A stretch of DNA of 64,000 nt from the NCBI GenBank assembly GCA_000149265.1, contig CH003244.1:678432-742431 (forward strand). Direction: 5' to 3'. The translations under genes and the position numbers were made by a program. The DNA comes from Ciona savignyi. Lineage: Eukaryota; Chordata; Ascidiacea; Phlebobranchia; Cionidae. The first letter of the stretch is position 1; the number at the start of each line of letters is the position of its first letter. The notes below the pieces were generated by a model that was not told where the DNA came from, made no database searches, and saw only the letters and a program-made list of their open reading frames with translations. Of the stretch, positions 14,301 through 26,800 are shown in pieces.

Positions 14301-14456
14301 TCGACGATATTCACAGACGGGAATTCCCCTATCAATCTCTTCAATACGGCGCACGGTTTGCTTGGAGCGAATGCTGCAGGCGTCCGCATGTCAGCAGTGT
14401 TGCCCAATTCGAAACCAGCTCCAAAACAAGAGGCTGAAGACAGTGATAATGAATAA
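2313..14456 (+). CDS. MVP: Major vault protein, complete, 18 exons
   Basis: Encodes the shell subunit of the cytoplasmic vault ribonucleoprotein particle; 873 residues against about 893 in human. Exons: 2313-2331, 2820-2955, 3293-3488, 3740-3860, 4942-5073, 5431-5525, 6157-6282, 6487-6651, 7353-7450, 8211-8334, 8818-8953, 11129-11225, 11551-11748, 12077-12224, 12621-12832, 13065-13308, 13783-13971, 14271-14456. All phases join without a break to TAA at 14454. The N-terminal half carries the antiparallel-beta vault repeats ([14 protein letters not shown], then [19 protein letters not shown]). Residues about 480-600 form the SPFH-like shoulder ([39 protein letters not shown]). Residues about 620-810 form the cap helix ([20 protein letters not shown], then Ala/Glu-rich coiled coil). 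The last about 60 residues are the cap ring ([12 protein letters not shown]), with a short acidic end. The start is the first ATG, in a 19-base exon whose phase fits exon 2. Intron 5 is GC-AG; all others are GT-AG. Identification is very secure; the first exon is slightly less so. Confidence 0.95.
2378..2678 (+). repeat. Full-length tRNA-derived SINE in MVP intron 1
   Basis: The 5' part resembles a tRNA: a box-A-like stretch (ggttggtctggcagttaagt) and a box-B-like stretch (ggttgcaggtgcgaaact) 30-odd bases later. A body shared by many copies follows (tgggttctaccaaatt, aatagctccggtaac, cgcgaggtaatctgacgatt, tgttaacccccttggttttc), and it ends in a tail of tatcc units. This is the most complete forward copy in the window and serves as the reference for the others. 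A Pol III SINE is inferred from this architecture. Confidence 0.8.
5074..5430 (+). other. MVP: Non-canonical GC-AG intron of MVP
   Basis: Exon 5 ends ...GTC ACA G and the intron begins gcatgt; exon 6 begins GA GAG GAA TGG after cacccag. Only this junction restores the conserved vault motif V-T-G-E-E-W-L. The nearest GT, four bases further on, would add bases and break the frame and the motif. The donor context CAG|GCATGT fits the strong-consensus context usual for GC donors. Confidence 0.85.
6972..7240 (+). repeat. Minisatellite in MVP intron 8
   Basis: About eleven imperfect tandem copies of a 24-25 base AT-rich unit (ccacaaattattcattattttttg), with small length changes in the T run and ccataa/ccacaa variants. 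It lies wholly within the intron between 6651 and 7353, ending about 110 bases before the exon 9 acceptor. A short open frame through it is only a by-product of the repeat. Confidence 0.85.
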
Positions 14457-15216
14457 TTAAATGAGAACACCACTTATGATCGTCCGATTAGTAGAGATGA
14501 TTTGTACTGCAGTAAGACTTAGAATTTAAAATGCAAATCAATAGCAGAACGTAGTCAATAAGTTCCTGGTCCGCTATAACATATATATCAAATATTTTCT
14601 TTAATCACTTTTGTAATTTCTGTTATGCTGTGGTGTAATTCTATTTAATTATTATGTATATACACAGTTCAATGTATATAATATCAACAGTACAATTATG
14701 CAGTACCGATTGTTTTGAACTGATATATCAAATAAGTTCTATGCGTTAGTAATTTTTGTTCAAGAGCAATAATTATTTTTATTTTTAGAAAGAAGCGTTC
14801 TCTTTACTGTTCGATAATGACTGTAGTAGTAGTAGTAGATCATTGCACTTTTATTTCTGTGATTCGTACCCAAACCTGTTTTAATCTAGAAACTTGTATT
14901 TAGTCTTTAACGTTTTGTATATTCGATGATCTGTAATACATGTATCAGTTACTTCATGTTTGTTCTGGTAGAACAGAATATGCATGGTTCATAGAGGACA
15001 TCCTACCAAACATCCTTGCTATCTCTCCAATGCAGCCGGTCTGATTTCAAGAAAAACGAATGTTACTCAATATTCTACCAACGAAACCCTTAGGCTTAGA
15101 TTTTAAATGACTTTATTCCAATCTAGACTTAAAGCCTTCCACAAAATTTAGTTTAAAAAATTTGAGCTGATATCACTCCGTACATTTTTCTGAAATATTT
15201 TAGTACCATCGAATAG

Positions 15217-15342
15217 CTTAGTGCGTTAGTGCGACGCCTGGTCAGCCAAAGGGTCACAGGTTTAAAACTAAGGGCTAGTTAGTTAGTTGTGTCGTTGGGA
15301 AAAACACTTTGTAAAATTTGCATAACCCCAGTGGATTAATGT
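15217..15342 (+). repeat. Degenerate SINE head
   Basis: Follows the order of the SINE's 5' half: gtgcgttagtgcgac, ggtcacaggtttaaaact (box-B-like), gctagttagttagttgtgtc, then cccagtggattaatg. It is strongly diverged from the copy at 2378-2678, and the 3' half is missing. Confidence 0.5.
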
Positions 15343-16100
15343 GTTATGAAAAAAAGTGCATGAGCGGACTAGCTTCCGAATATTTTCGAAATTAGTACCT
15401 TAAGGCTACAATCCACAAAGCTATTAAGTGACGTGTCTTACCCTTGAACCCACCAAGCTGGCGACAGGTAAATTTAATGTGACTGAAAGTCTTTAGATGG
15501 GCCACTTTGCAACAGTTGTCTGAATCAGTGACGTGCAGTGTGGTTTGTGATTGGTGGGGCACTTATTTTGTCGTGTATACTGTTAGCCATGCTTGTTTAC
15601 AAAACCAGGACAAACTCATATGTTAAGTTTTTCGTTCTTAACGCTTCATTTGTATTTCTACGATGACCCATATTCCAGATACTTGGCAATTTTTAACATA
15701 TTAGTTAAAACTTACACTTGTAAACCGTTAAAAATTGTCTAGTTGCAACAATTTTATTAAATTGCGAAATACCTTGGTAACGAAACATATCTACCTCTGT
15801 CATTTTCGAGGCATGTCTCGACCTGTTAATGATTTCAGCATTATTATCATGGCAATTTTCAAGCACGAATTAATGGAATACAGATTGTAAAGCAGCTGTC
15901 TATGAAGTAAACAGAGCTCGCAATGTCGCACTTCGGGTATGTCATCGTTTTGAGGATTTTATTGTGTAAAGTGAGTGTCGTCATAATAAAAACAGTTTAA
16001 AGCATGATGTAGAAATATATAACAAAATTGAAGAAAGAAAACAAAAATTCGGAAAATGGCCGTACTGAATTAACCAAAAATTACTACATTGGATATAAGA

Positions 16101-16246
16101 TGGGATATATTGTTTATATTCGCGAATAGAAAAATGCAAGGGGCATTAACATAGGCTTACGGGTAATCGTCAGATCACCTCGCGCTCACTGACGAGTTAA
16201 CGGAGATAAAAGGCGACACACTAACCCACCAAGCTAACCGGTCGAA
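16101..16246 (-). repeat. Degenerate reverse SINE copy
   Basis: Reverse complement of SINE landmarks: gggtaatcgtcagatcacctcgcg, then a deletion, then aggcgacacactaacccaccaagctaaccggtc, which is the tRNA-like head. The middle of the element has been lost. Confidence 0.6.
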
Positions 16247-17841
16247 CAATATAATTATAACTATTTTAGTAATTCAGATTATTGGGTTGGTTGCCAATTA
16301 TACCATCCCTCAACACATTCAACATACTTCAATAACTGGATTGCGCACGCGTTTAGGAAGATGGATAGTATATGTTATTCATGTTTAGTGAATGGTAAAA
16401 TCCAACTGGCGTAATCGAGCTAGACCGGTGGGTGCTATTGGAGTGTTATATATGATTTCAAACGATTTCTATTTACTAAACTAAAGTTAATGAATAATAA
16501 ATATATTGGTATTACGATGTTTCTCAATTTCTGCAAATATTTTACCATTGAGAGATAAATCCTTATCTTTAAAATAGTGCGTGGCTGTACTGCACTACAG
16601 TCGAGTTACCGCAGCTTCTGCAGTATGTGCATTATTTTCCATATCAGTGTAATTATCTGTTTAGATATCGCTTAGATATTAGATACGGCTAGATACATTA
16701 CAGTAGTTGAAACGCACTATCCATTATCTCTATTTATTTCGTGGCGATAACATTCGTCTTCTGGCGTTGGCGGTGCGTAAAGCTACGATTGGTGTCGTAA
16801 AAATTCTGTTCTCAGTAGCTAGGCACCCAACTGTGCTCCAATTTAGTTGCTCTGTTATTCAATACCATTATACCAGCAGTCGGTAGTCAGTGGTTCGTGG
16901 ATCATTACTGCAAAGAGAGAAAGAGTTAAGGCGCTATAATGTGATTGATTTTCGTTCTTTAGTATCATGTTCAGTCTCTATTTTTGTTCATTTAAAATAT
17001 AATTGATTGAAAACTGCTAAACGGCGGCTTTCTACAGAAAAGTGAAAATCTCGAGAATGTAGTTTGGTACATTCTTCCGAAAATAGATCACTTATCTTTG
17101 TCATGGTGATCTTATAAACAATCGCTTCAGAATGGGCTCAACGACTGACGTTTTATTAGCAGTTTGGACTTGTATTAGTTACTTATGCACACAGAGAATT
17201 GTCAAATTGAGCAGGACTGCTCCGCTGTTGTATCATGATCTTTTTATATACACAACCGCAACTGGGTCGACTCCATTCAAGTGTACTCAGCGTTCTATTC
17301 CGTCTGGTGTGTGCGCGCCTGTTCGACATGACGTCATTGTTTGACAGCGCACCCTATGGAGTGCACGTCTTCGCGTTGTGTGCTGAAGTGGCGCGTCCCG
17401 CTTCGATTATGAACTACACATATTGGAACGAAAATCCGAAATAGCTAAAACTACAAGAAGTTAAGTGTAAAAAGCTTATCCAAGCGAGGTTTAGTATTTT
17501 CCATAAATTCAGCGTGATGCGCATGTTTAGAGTTAGTCAACCCATTTAATGTAGTTTTGAAGACATCATTTTTGTTGCACAATGTATACACGTCGTATCT
17601 ATATGTACTATTTAGATACGGTAACATCAAAGTCTCTAGTCGTGAGGGTACGGTACACGGTATTAGAAACTTATTTTTTTATCTGAAACACAAGGCAGAA
17701 AAGTCTTCCTAAATATCGTATCTTTAACATTATGTATCAATGATTAATTTCAGTTTCCATAATTCGTGGAACTAGTAGGCTGATATTTTATTTTAAGCTA
17801 CTGAAATAAACTAATGGAACAACAAAGTTTTTAGATTGATA

Positions 17842-20800
17842 ATGAAGCCAGAACCTACTGCAGACATGGTATGTTATGTTTTTTTGTTGTGTCAATGCTG
17901 CCATATTTATTACCTGATTATTTGCTGATTTAATTAAAAAAATAATTTGTATTTTGTGTTACCATCTTGTTTTCGTTTGTGTGTATTTTAAAGTTTGGTA
18001 TAAAATATGATTTAAAATAAAATTACCGGTGCCATAATAATTATAGGATAACATACCGGAAAAATTGAATTATGTGATGGAAAAAAGCAGAGGCATTGGC
18101 TCAAGGAATTGTCATATTTCCTTCCCCCATTCAGTATCCATAGCTATAACAATGTGTTAAATAAATAGGATCAAGACTTGGTTACTGTATATTTCTACAT
18201 TTTTTGTTGAAAGACAAAACTGATGAGTTAATAGAAAATCTCAATCCAACCATCTTGAGGCTGATGGTCTGTAAACCTAAGATCTAACACCGGTTGTAAT
18301 CGCTAGGTACCGGTACATGTGCGTTATGGTGTCTTACATTTAGAATAGTGTAAAGAACAGAACTGATATGTCCCCAAAAACATTTGAAATGATTTTTATT
18401 TAGATGAATGACAGAAATATTGATGAAAAAACTGCATTGCAATTGGGTATGCACCCTGGACGACGACCTGTTAATATTGAAAACGATGTTAGTTCTCTTG
18501 GGCAAAAGAAAAGGGTTTCGAATATCCTGACCAGCCCTGTAAGTTTCGAGATTTACGGTCATATACAGGCAGCTCTCTGGTATTTTATTAAAACTTTATT
18601 AATGCAGAGAAAAGTAAGACATGATAAAACTGTAAACATTGTGAATTCATAGAATACTTTCCTCATAAGTTATAGAATGATAATCATGGGTAACAATTTT
18701 AACTTATTTCTCCACCTGCTTTGATATGAATCCATTTGTCAAAAATGCAGAAGATTCCATTTTTTGTTATTATAAAACTTTGCCAATCATCTTTTTGACC
18801 ATGTTCTGCATAAGTAATCCAATTGTATTGTAGTACTTCAAGGAAGAATTGGAGAGTGCTGTGACCGATTTGCTGAGATCCGGCAATGGTGGAGGGCATG
18901 TCATTGCGAAGGAAATTGCAAACTTTTTCTCTCCAGCTGGTCGCATGGGCCATGGTGCCGGTTAGTTGCTTTGTATCTGACTTATTTAAGTCTGAATATT
19001 GTGAAATAACGCACTGTTAGTAACATTTTCATTCCCACTTGGATGTCAAGTGTAGCTTATATTAGTTGTGCGAAAATTTTGGCAAGAGAATTTTATGTTT
19101 TTAATACTAAAGACACCTAGTCCTTTAATCTACCGTCTGGATTAGGTGTATTTTGGTGTGTTCCGATTCTGTGTTTGAAAAAACCTTTGATTGTATCTCA
19201 GTATTGATTTAAAACGGTATTATATCCATAATATCCAATAGAAAAAGGCACAAGCACGAATAGAACGCTTCGTGCAAACATTTTATTTGCAAAGTCCACC
19301 AATCTCCAATGACTTTGCGTAAGAATAGTCCTGCAGGTTTTGGAGAGTTAAGCTGTTCAGTAGTGTCTGTATTAAGCAATGGTTCAAACGCAATTAGTGT
19401 GTTAGTTTGATTCCAGTTTCACAGCGCACTGAATGGCAGTCGTGTGCTTTAGTAATTTTCTGACACGTGTTTTTACATTATGTGTTTTTGTGCTTATTGT
19501 TTAGGAGACGGACTTGTGGGACTTAAAACAGGTAACTTAATCCTCAAGCACCCCACCCATACAAACAATTAACAGATAATTATCAAATTTCCCGTGTAAT
19601 TTTATCATTATTGTCTTGTGGCGGTGCAAAGCATGTTTACAATAATCTCTATTGTTTATGTATTTGCTTTAAGCTAAAATGTGTCGCCTTTATTTATTTA
19701 TTATTGCTCAGTGGTGCGAAAATGTAATTGGACTGCTTAAAATGCGAATTAGGTTTTGAATTGAATTTCATAAGACTATGTCACCACTGGTACGTAAACT
19801 GTATCGCTTTGTATATTGTATGTGCCATTGTAATACACATAACTGGCATTACATTAAATTTTCATGCTTTCAAAAGTGCAAACATGTACACCTTGGATAA
19901 CTGAGCGCTTAACACAATGGCTTTTTAATCAAATGAAATTTAAAATAGTTTTGTATTAATTTATTGCAAGCATGTTAGCAATAAAATGCTATGGTGCCAT
20001 TAAGTCTGGTTTCAATCAATTGCACAATTAATTGGCTTGCACTGCTGAGTTTAATGCACTTAAATGGTGTCTAGTGTATTAGAGTGTTGCTGTACATTGA
20101 CTGTCAAAAACTGACTTTTATAATATTTTGCATCGTACATGAAGTTATGTATTTATTGTTATAGTTGCATTTATGGTTGACTGTAATCTACCACTCTTAA
20201 ATAGGTACTTGCAATAAATGTTGCCGTAAACTATACTATTTATTATAAATTTTAACCTTCACATCATTAGAACCATTTAAATCGTAATTTTATTTCTGCA
20301 TGTGTCATCCCACATTTTACAAACCAAATTTGTTAAAAAGATTTTTTATTTTAGTGAAAATATTACTCTGGCATCAAAGTACACCATTCAAATATGTTTC
20401 AACTTAGATAATTAAACTTGGTCGTTCCAACTTAACCAACTCTATTTTTGTAATCGGTATTGTTCACAACACATTTGCGTAATAATTAACCAATGTTTGC
20501 ATTTCCACACTGTACCAACACCCATCACGTTTCAGGCATCGGGTGTGTGTGTCCAATCAATGATCTCACTGGAGCCGATTCTTCCCTTTACGACAAGGGT
20601 GAGAAAGCATTACGATGCAAACTCTCAGCTGCGTATCGTCTTGTTGACCTTTTTGGATGGTCCCAGACGATCTTCAACCATATTACAGTGAGTTTTGGAA
20701 TTCCACCACTGTTATTTGTGCTCAGGATTTAATATGGTTTTATTTATTGACATACATTCGGTGTGCAGAGTTTTTTATAACAGCATAATTTATTTCCAAA

Positions 20801-23800
20801 GACACTTTTTTTCAACACAAAATTTTATTTAACCTAACTATTTAATGTCATATATTTCTGATTGTTATAAGTTACTGCTTCAAGTTTTTCCTAAAACTAC
20901 AATGCAAATACAATTTTTAAAACTTAGTTTACACCGTTGCATATATACATAATTCAATTTAAAAAAAAACTTAATTGCCCTACCATAATTAAAATTGATA
21001 ACTTTAACTCACAAGTGCCAGGCAACACAATATGTAATGGCAGTAACGCTGTTTAAAAGGTCGTAAAATCTTGTTTGTTTTCCAGCTGCGCATCAGCTCA
21101 GAACAGGAGCATTTTCTTATCAACCCATTTGGGCTTCTGTATCATGAAATCTCCGCTTCCAAACTTATGAAGGTAAGCAGGCTTTGACAGCACACAAAGT
21201 TAATTTTCAAAAATTCAAATCGGTAACGCGATAGAGTAGTAATCTACGCCAAGTGCTCTAAAACAAACAATGTAATATACTCTATATCACATACACACTT
21301 ATGCACACGTTGTAATATGCTGTGTCAGTCTTAAGGCTTACCTGTTGCCTTGGGCGCCATTGAACTTAATACACCCTAAAAAACCCTAACATGGCTTTTT
21401 ACTTAACTTAGTTGGTTTGTACCATGGTTAGTCATGTTTGTTAGTGCTGTAAAAGGAACCAATACATTTTAGCACTTTAAATACCGGTATTAAAGAAAAT
21501 GTAGAAATAGCCATATAGTAATAATGGTAAAATATATAATACAGCAGTAGTTGTTTTAAAACCTCAAAAAGCTTTTCATTAATATTGCCATTATGGTAAA
21601 TACATTGCCTTTCTCCCGTAGATGTTGATTTAGTTGAAGTAAATGTGTATTTATTGTTACCTAATAATACTAAACTAATTTGCGTGTTCGGGCAATGGTT
21701 CATTAGCTGAAATATGTTTAACTTAAAGTTGGTAGTTTCTAAATTTATTTTTAGTTTTTTCCTTGTAAGTTTTTGTTTTATTTCGAAATTAGAAAAATAA
21801 GGGAAAAAAAGTAAAAATGTGTATAATTGAAAAAATTCTTATTGTCTGTTTTACCATGGTGGATAAAATTTCAATATAGCACGAATGAAGTCCATTTTCA
21901 GTTGTAACTGAGCTTGGTAACCTATGAGTACTTAGGACCACACACTTAGTTAATTATTATACAAATTCACAGGGAAAGTCCGTTAAATTATCACTTGTTG
22001 GTTTTCTGGGATTAGCTTATTTACATTCAAAACATCCTGTTTGTTTTGTTAAGTTTGATGGGTTGAGTTGTAACATTTCAAATTCATTACATCAGAATGA
22101 ATGCTGACATTTTCAGTCTTTGTAGATCGGTGACAAGCATCACATAACATAAAAGCCTTTCAGATTTTACTCAGTAGTCTGTATAACAAGCACAAACTCT
22201 TATTGTGACTTAATCGGCACAACGTGTGCCCCGCGCGTAAACCTATTCAGGTGTATTTGCGTGTGACCTGTTTTGTTCATTCCGCGCGAACTGCTTTGCA
22301 AACTCGTGAAGGATTTTAGCGCAAGAGTTCCAAACAATAACGTGATAAACCCAGACAGACTGGAACCCTTCAGTGCATTGCCTGCCTAGCTCTATTAAGT
22401 ACAGACCATCACCTGCCATGATAAAGGCTTGTTCTGTGTACTTAGGGTACACATTATACCGTTTGCACAATGATTCCTACTCTACTGTGTTTCATGTCAG
22501 CACATCTTTCTATATGAATTTATTAAACCTATAACATTATGTTTTTTTATTACTTTGTACAATTAAAAAGTTATATTACAATTATTGCTTTGTACTTAAG
22601 TTTTATCAAGTTAAACTAGATAGTGTTACTGTGCATAGTACTGTTGCACAGCTGTTTAAGATTAAGTTACAAACCATTTCAACTCGGTAGTAAATGTCGA
22701 AAAACAAAGCTACAAACCATATCGACTTGGTAAATGTCAAAAAACAAGGTTAAAACCCATTTCGACTTAGTAAATGTCAAAAACAAGCTTGAAATTGTTG
22801 GCGTGGATTTCGTTATGCATCATGTTGATGGCCATGCACTTCACAATACAAACAGATCTCAATTAGCCACTTTGCAGGTTAACATGCAAGGAGACGTTTT
22901 GGATCAGGGCTTAACAATGCTCGGGTTCAACCTAGCAGGCTACACCCTCCACTCAGCAATCCACGCTGCACGTCCAGACCTGCACTGTGTCATCCATGTC
23001 CACACCAGTGACATAGTGGCGGTAAGCGGACCCATTTCAACTTCTCATCTCATTGTTTCGGGACAATGCCATTGTCCACTCCATAAACATGATTGTGTGC
23101 AGGAATATTATGCTGCACTGTTTTCCCACTGGCCTACTTGATCCAAAAAGTAATTTAATCTAACCATGTTGTAAATCAACACTAGACATTATGTTTGAAT
23201 AATCTGACTGCACTATAACGTTATTTGTGTTGTACAGCTATACTCACATGTCAAGTATATTAAACTATTTAAAATATTGTAAAATTATATTTATATTCTT
23301 TAGTTCTATAACACAAAAAATCATCATAAAAAAATCATAAATTTACTTGAAAACCCATTATAACGGGTATAAATAAATTCAAAATCAAAGTCTATAAATT
23401 TTAGCACCAGTAATCATTTACAAGTTGCTTAACACTTTGTGTAAAAACTATTGATCAGGTTTCTATGATGGACTGCGGCTTGCTGCCATTATCTCAGGAA
23501 GCGCTTATAGTCGGCGAGGTATCTTATCACAACTACCATGGAATTCTTGTTGATAACAAGGAGAAGAAAGCCATCCAGAAGCATCTCGGGCCCAACAACA
23601 AGGTAATAATATTCACAGTTCATCGCTTTTCCAATGTTTACTCTACCGTTTCAACATTACGTAATTTCTTTACCTAGTCTCGTATCGTCACTCTTTGAAT
23701 TTCTTAAGGCAAATTCAATTTACTATATTATTTAATCGGGTGCATTGTAATTATTTATCCAAATGCATTAGTGCCATATATAATTAATGAAGACAATAGA

Positions 23801-26800
23801 AATGTCTTTTAAACTCAATAGCAGACATTAGCATTTAATGTCAATGGTTATAATGATATCCCTGTAAGTAGCTTCTATTTATGACTATGAGTGCAGCTGC
23901 ACGATTAGAAGGCATTTTAAAGGTTTCTCATATTGATTAACTACCTGAAATTTTACAGCCCATCTAAATCTAGCCTGGTTTGATCATTTAATTACTTAAT
24001 GTATNNNNNNNNNNNNNNNNNNNNNNNNNNNNNNNNNNNNNNNNNNNNNNNNNNNNNNNNNNNNNNNNNNNNNNNNNNNNNNNNNNNNNNNNNNNNNNNN
24101 NNNNTTTCTAGTATACTGTGTTCATATTTAAACATTTGCTTTTAGCTATACAATTAGGCGTAATAATGCACAAATACAGAACACATTTTTATGATGATGT
24201 AGCTTGGCAGTGATTTTTTTAAATTTTATTCAAACACACACCTAGCTTTCCAATTATTTTGTTTTGCATTATCAAGTGTAAAATTGAACAGTAAAGTAAT
24301 TCACACCTTTTAATAGCTAGTGCATAATGTAATGTTCAAATAAATTAGTCTAAGGTTGTTGTTTATATTTGAATAGTATATATATTCATATGTGATGTTT
24401 CTTGTGACAGTATAAATATCTGTAGGTGATGTTTCTTGTAACAATATATATATATCCATATGTGAGATTTCTTGTAACAATATATATATATCCATAGGTG
24501 ATGTTTCTTGTAACAATATATATATATCCATATGTGAGATTTCTTGTAACAATATATATCTATCTATAGGTGATGTTTCTACGCAACCATGGACTAGTGG
24601 CTTGTGGGGAAACCGTGGAGGAAGCTTTCTTCTTGTTATATCACACTGTTCTGGCATGCAATACACAGGTGACATTTATGTGGAGAATTCTATCGGCTAT
24701 TTCAACCCAAAAATATATTTTCAAAAATATATATTTGAGAATAAATTCTATCGGCTATTTTAATTAAAAAATATATTTTTTGTTCATTTCTTTTTTTGAG
24801 ATTATATTCTGCCTTTTATCACATTGTTTTTTTTTTATGAAATTATCGTTGTAAGCAGTAAAAAATGCAAATGCTATGCAGTTTTCAAATATTAAGCATT
24901 CAAAATAGATATTTGAATCCACGCCAGGTCAAAGCAATGTCTTGTGTTCGGCCTGAAAAGTTGATCCAACTGGATCGCTCGTTGCTGAAAAGTCGAACTT
25001 TCGATGTGGCCAAGAAGGATATCAGCACGGGAGTGGACACTGGTATGGAGTGGCTTCCATGTGATATGATGTTTGAAGGACTAGTGCGTATGCTGGATGA
25101 CATGGTAAGTTGTGAGAATTTTACGTGTTAAGCTGTAGGGTGCCAATTATTAGTACTTGCGTGTTGCAAGTATCGATTCATTCAGTTTCCTCAATTTGAA
25201 TTCTGATTTCGATCGCCAAGTTTATAAAAACAAACTATACAAAGGCGAAACCCTTAAGAGTTTGCGCTGTGATAACATTGATTGTATGGTGTCACAAGCC
25301 AGCCATGTTGCAATGCAAAATCTTCCATATACCGGAAAAAATTGATCAGACACGGTCTCATGATACTGATTACACGCAGACGTGCATAATATATAAAAAT
25401 TAGTAGGCAGATTCATGTTTTTCTTAGTCGATTCAAATCAATTTTACCAGGTTTCGATTTTTTATCCCTAGTATATAACTGTGATAGGCACCTAGTATAA
25501 AATAATTAATTTTGAAGTTTAAATATATGAGAATGGTATTTCATTATAAGCATGTATTAGAGTTTTTAAATGTACAATAAGACTAATTAATAATATATTC
25601 CTATTATGAAGTAGTCAATCCTAAAATAAAAAGTAATGTTTTGAGGTTTTATGTTTAAAAATAAACATATTTTATTTTACCATTCATTATTTTGTAAGAA
25701 GAATTTTGGAGATTCGTAAGATTGAATAATCAGTTATTATATTTTTGCAAATAGCACCAGTTGACGTGGAATTTTAAATTAGTGTATGTTTGTTATCAGA
25801 AATTTTCCTTAAGTTTAGGTTTTAATGAGACATTTATTATGACAGGGTTATCGGTCAGGCTACCAGTATCGTAGGCCTGTTATCTACCATCAAAAACAAC
25901 ATGTGCAATACGACCATCAAAACATACTCCCAGAGGACATTGAAGGTAACTTGGATGTCTATTGGAATGCCTTGTACGTGCCATAGTGTGTAATGCAATT
26001 GTCTATTTCATATTATGGAAATTGTCTACAACAACACTCTGTAGGGATTGCTTACCGTATTTTGTCGGACTATATTTATCTCACCCTTGGAAAACGCACA
26101 TTACACTCAAATAATATTATTCTGTAATATTGGTAAAAAAATAATATTCTGTAATATTGGTAAAAGCCCTTTTTTAAGCTGCTCATTATGGTTTTATTAC
26201 TACAGCAATCCTGTGTCTTTCCAACTTTCTGAACTATATACGAAATACAAATTCTTTCTAAAAACGATTTTAAATATTTTTTTCTCATGATGTTTGTAAA
26301 GTTTATTTTAATTTTTTCTTTTTTTTGCTGCCATTGATGCTTTAGGAGAAGGTAAGTCTGCCTTAAATTTTTTTATATACTTTTAGTTTTAAAAATATAT
26401 AAAAAATTGAGGTTATGCTGATACTGTTAGAGGTAAATTGGTGTCATGACCATACCCAAATTATATTATTCTTCATATATTATTCCTTATGTTCTTGAAT
26501 ACTTACTTCACCTAACTTTAAATTTGTTATTATCGAACATTAAATTACAAGATCTCTATGCTCAGATGCACGTGGTTCGCTGCGTAAAACAGGGGACGGG
26601 TCACGGTGGGTGAACTCACCCCACCAATACACGAGGGTGGTGGAAAAACCCGAGGAAAATATGTCGGCCTCCTCTTCGCAAAACGGGGATGTTAGTCCAA
26701 GGACTAAAACCAAGGTGGGAGGAAAGTGTTTAAAATTTTGAAAAGTTTTGTTTATTTTTTCACCCTTGTTGCCACAAAAATTATGTATTAGTTGTGACAC

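Larger units (their letters stand above)
14457..17841. other. Intergenic region between MVP and adducin
   Basis: About 3.4 kb holding the MVP 3' UTR and the adducin upstream region. No canonical AATAAA is obvious just after the MVP stop. A run of tag/gta triplets lies at about 14824-14838. Decayed SINE pieces occur at 15217-15342 (forward) and 16101-16246 (reverse). No conserved protein is recognisable in the short open frames around 17132-17444. The adducin promoter and 5' UTR presumably lie near the right end. Confidence 0.5.

Noticed and set aside
17132-17444. Overlapping open frames upstream of adducin
   Set aside because: Two overlapping frames of about 70 codons have no recognisable motif or splice context; probably chance in a slightly GC-richer patch.
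24310-24675. 121-codon minus-strand frame with repeated DIYILLQE units
   Set aside because: It is the reverse translation of the adducin acceptor minisatellite and overlaps a conserved exon on the other strand.
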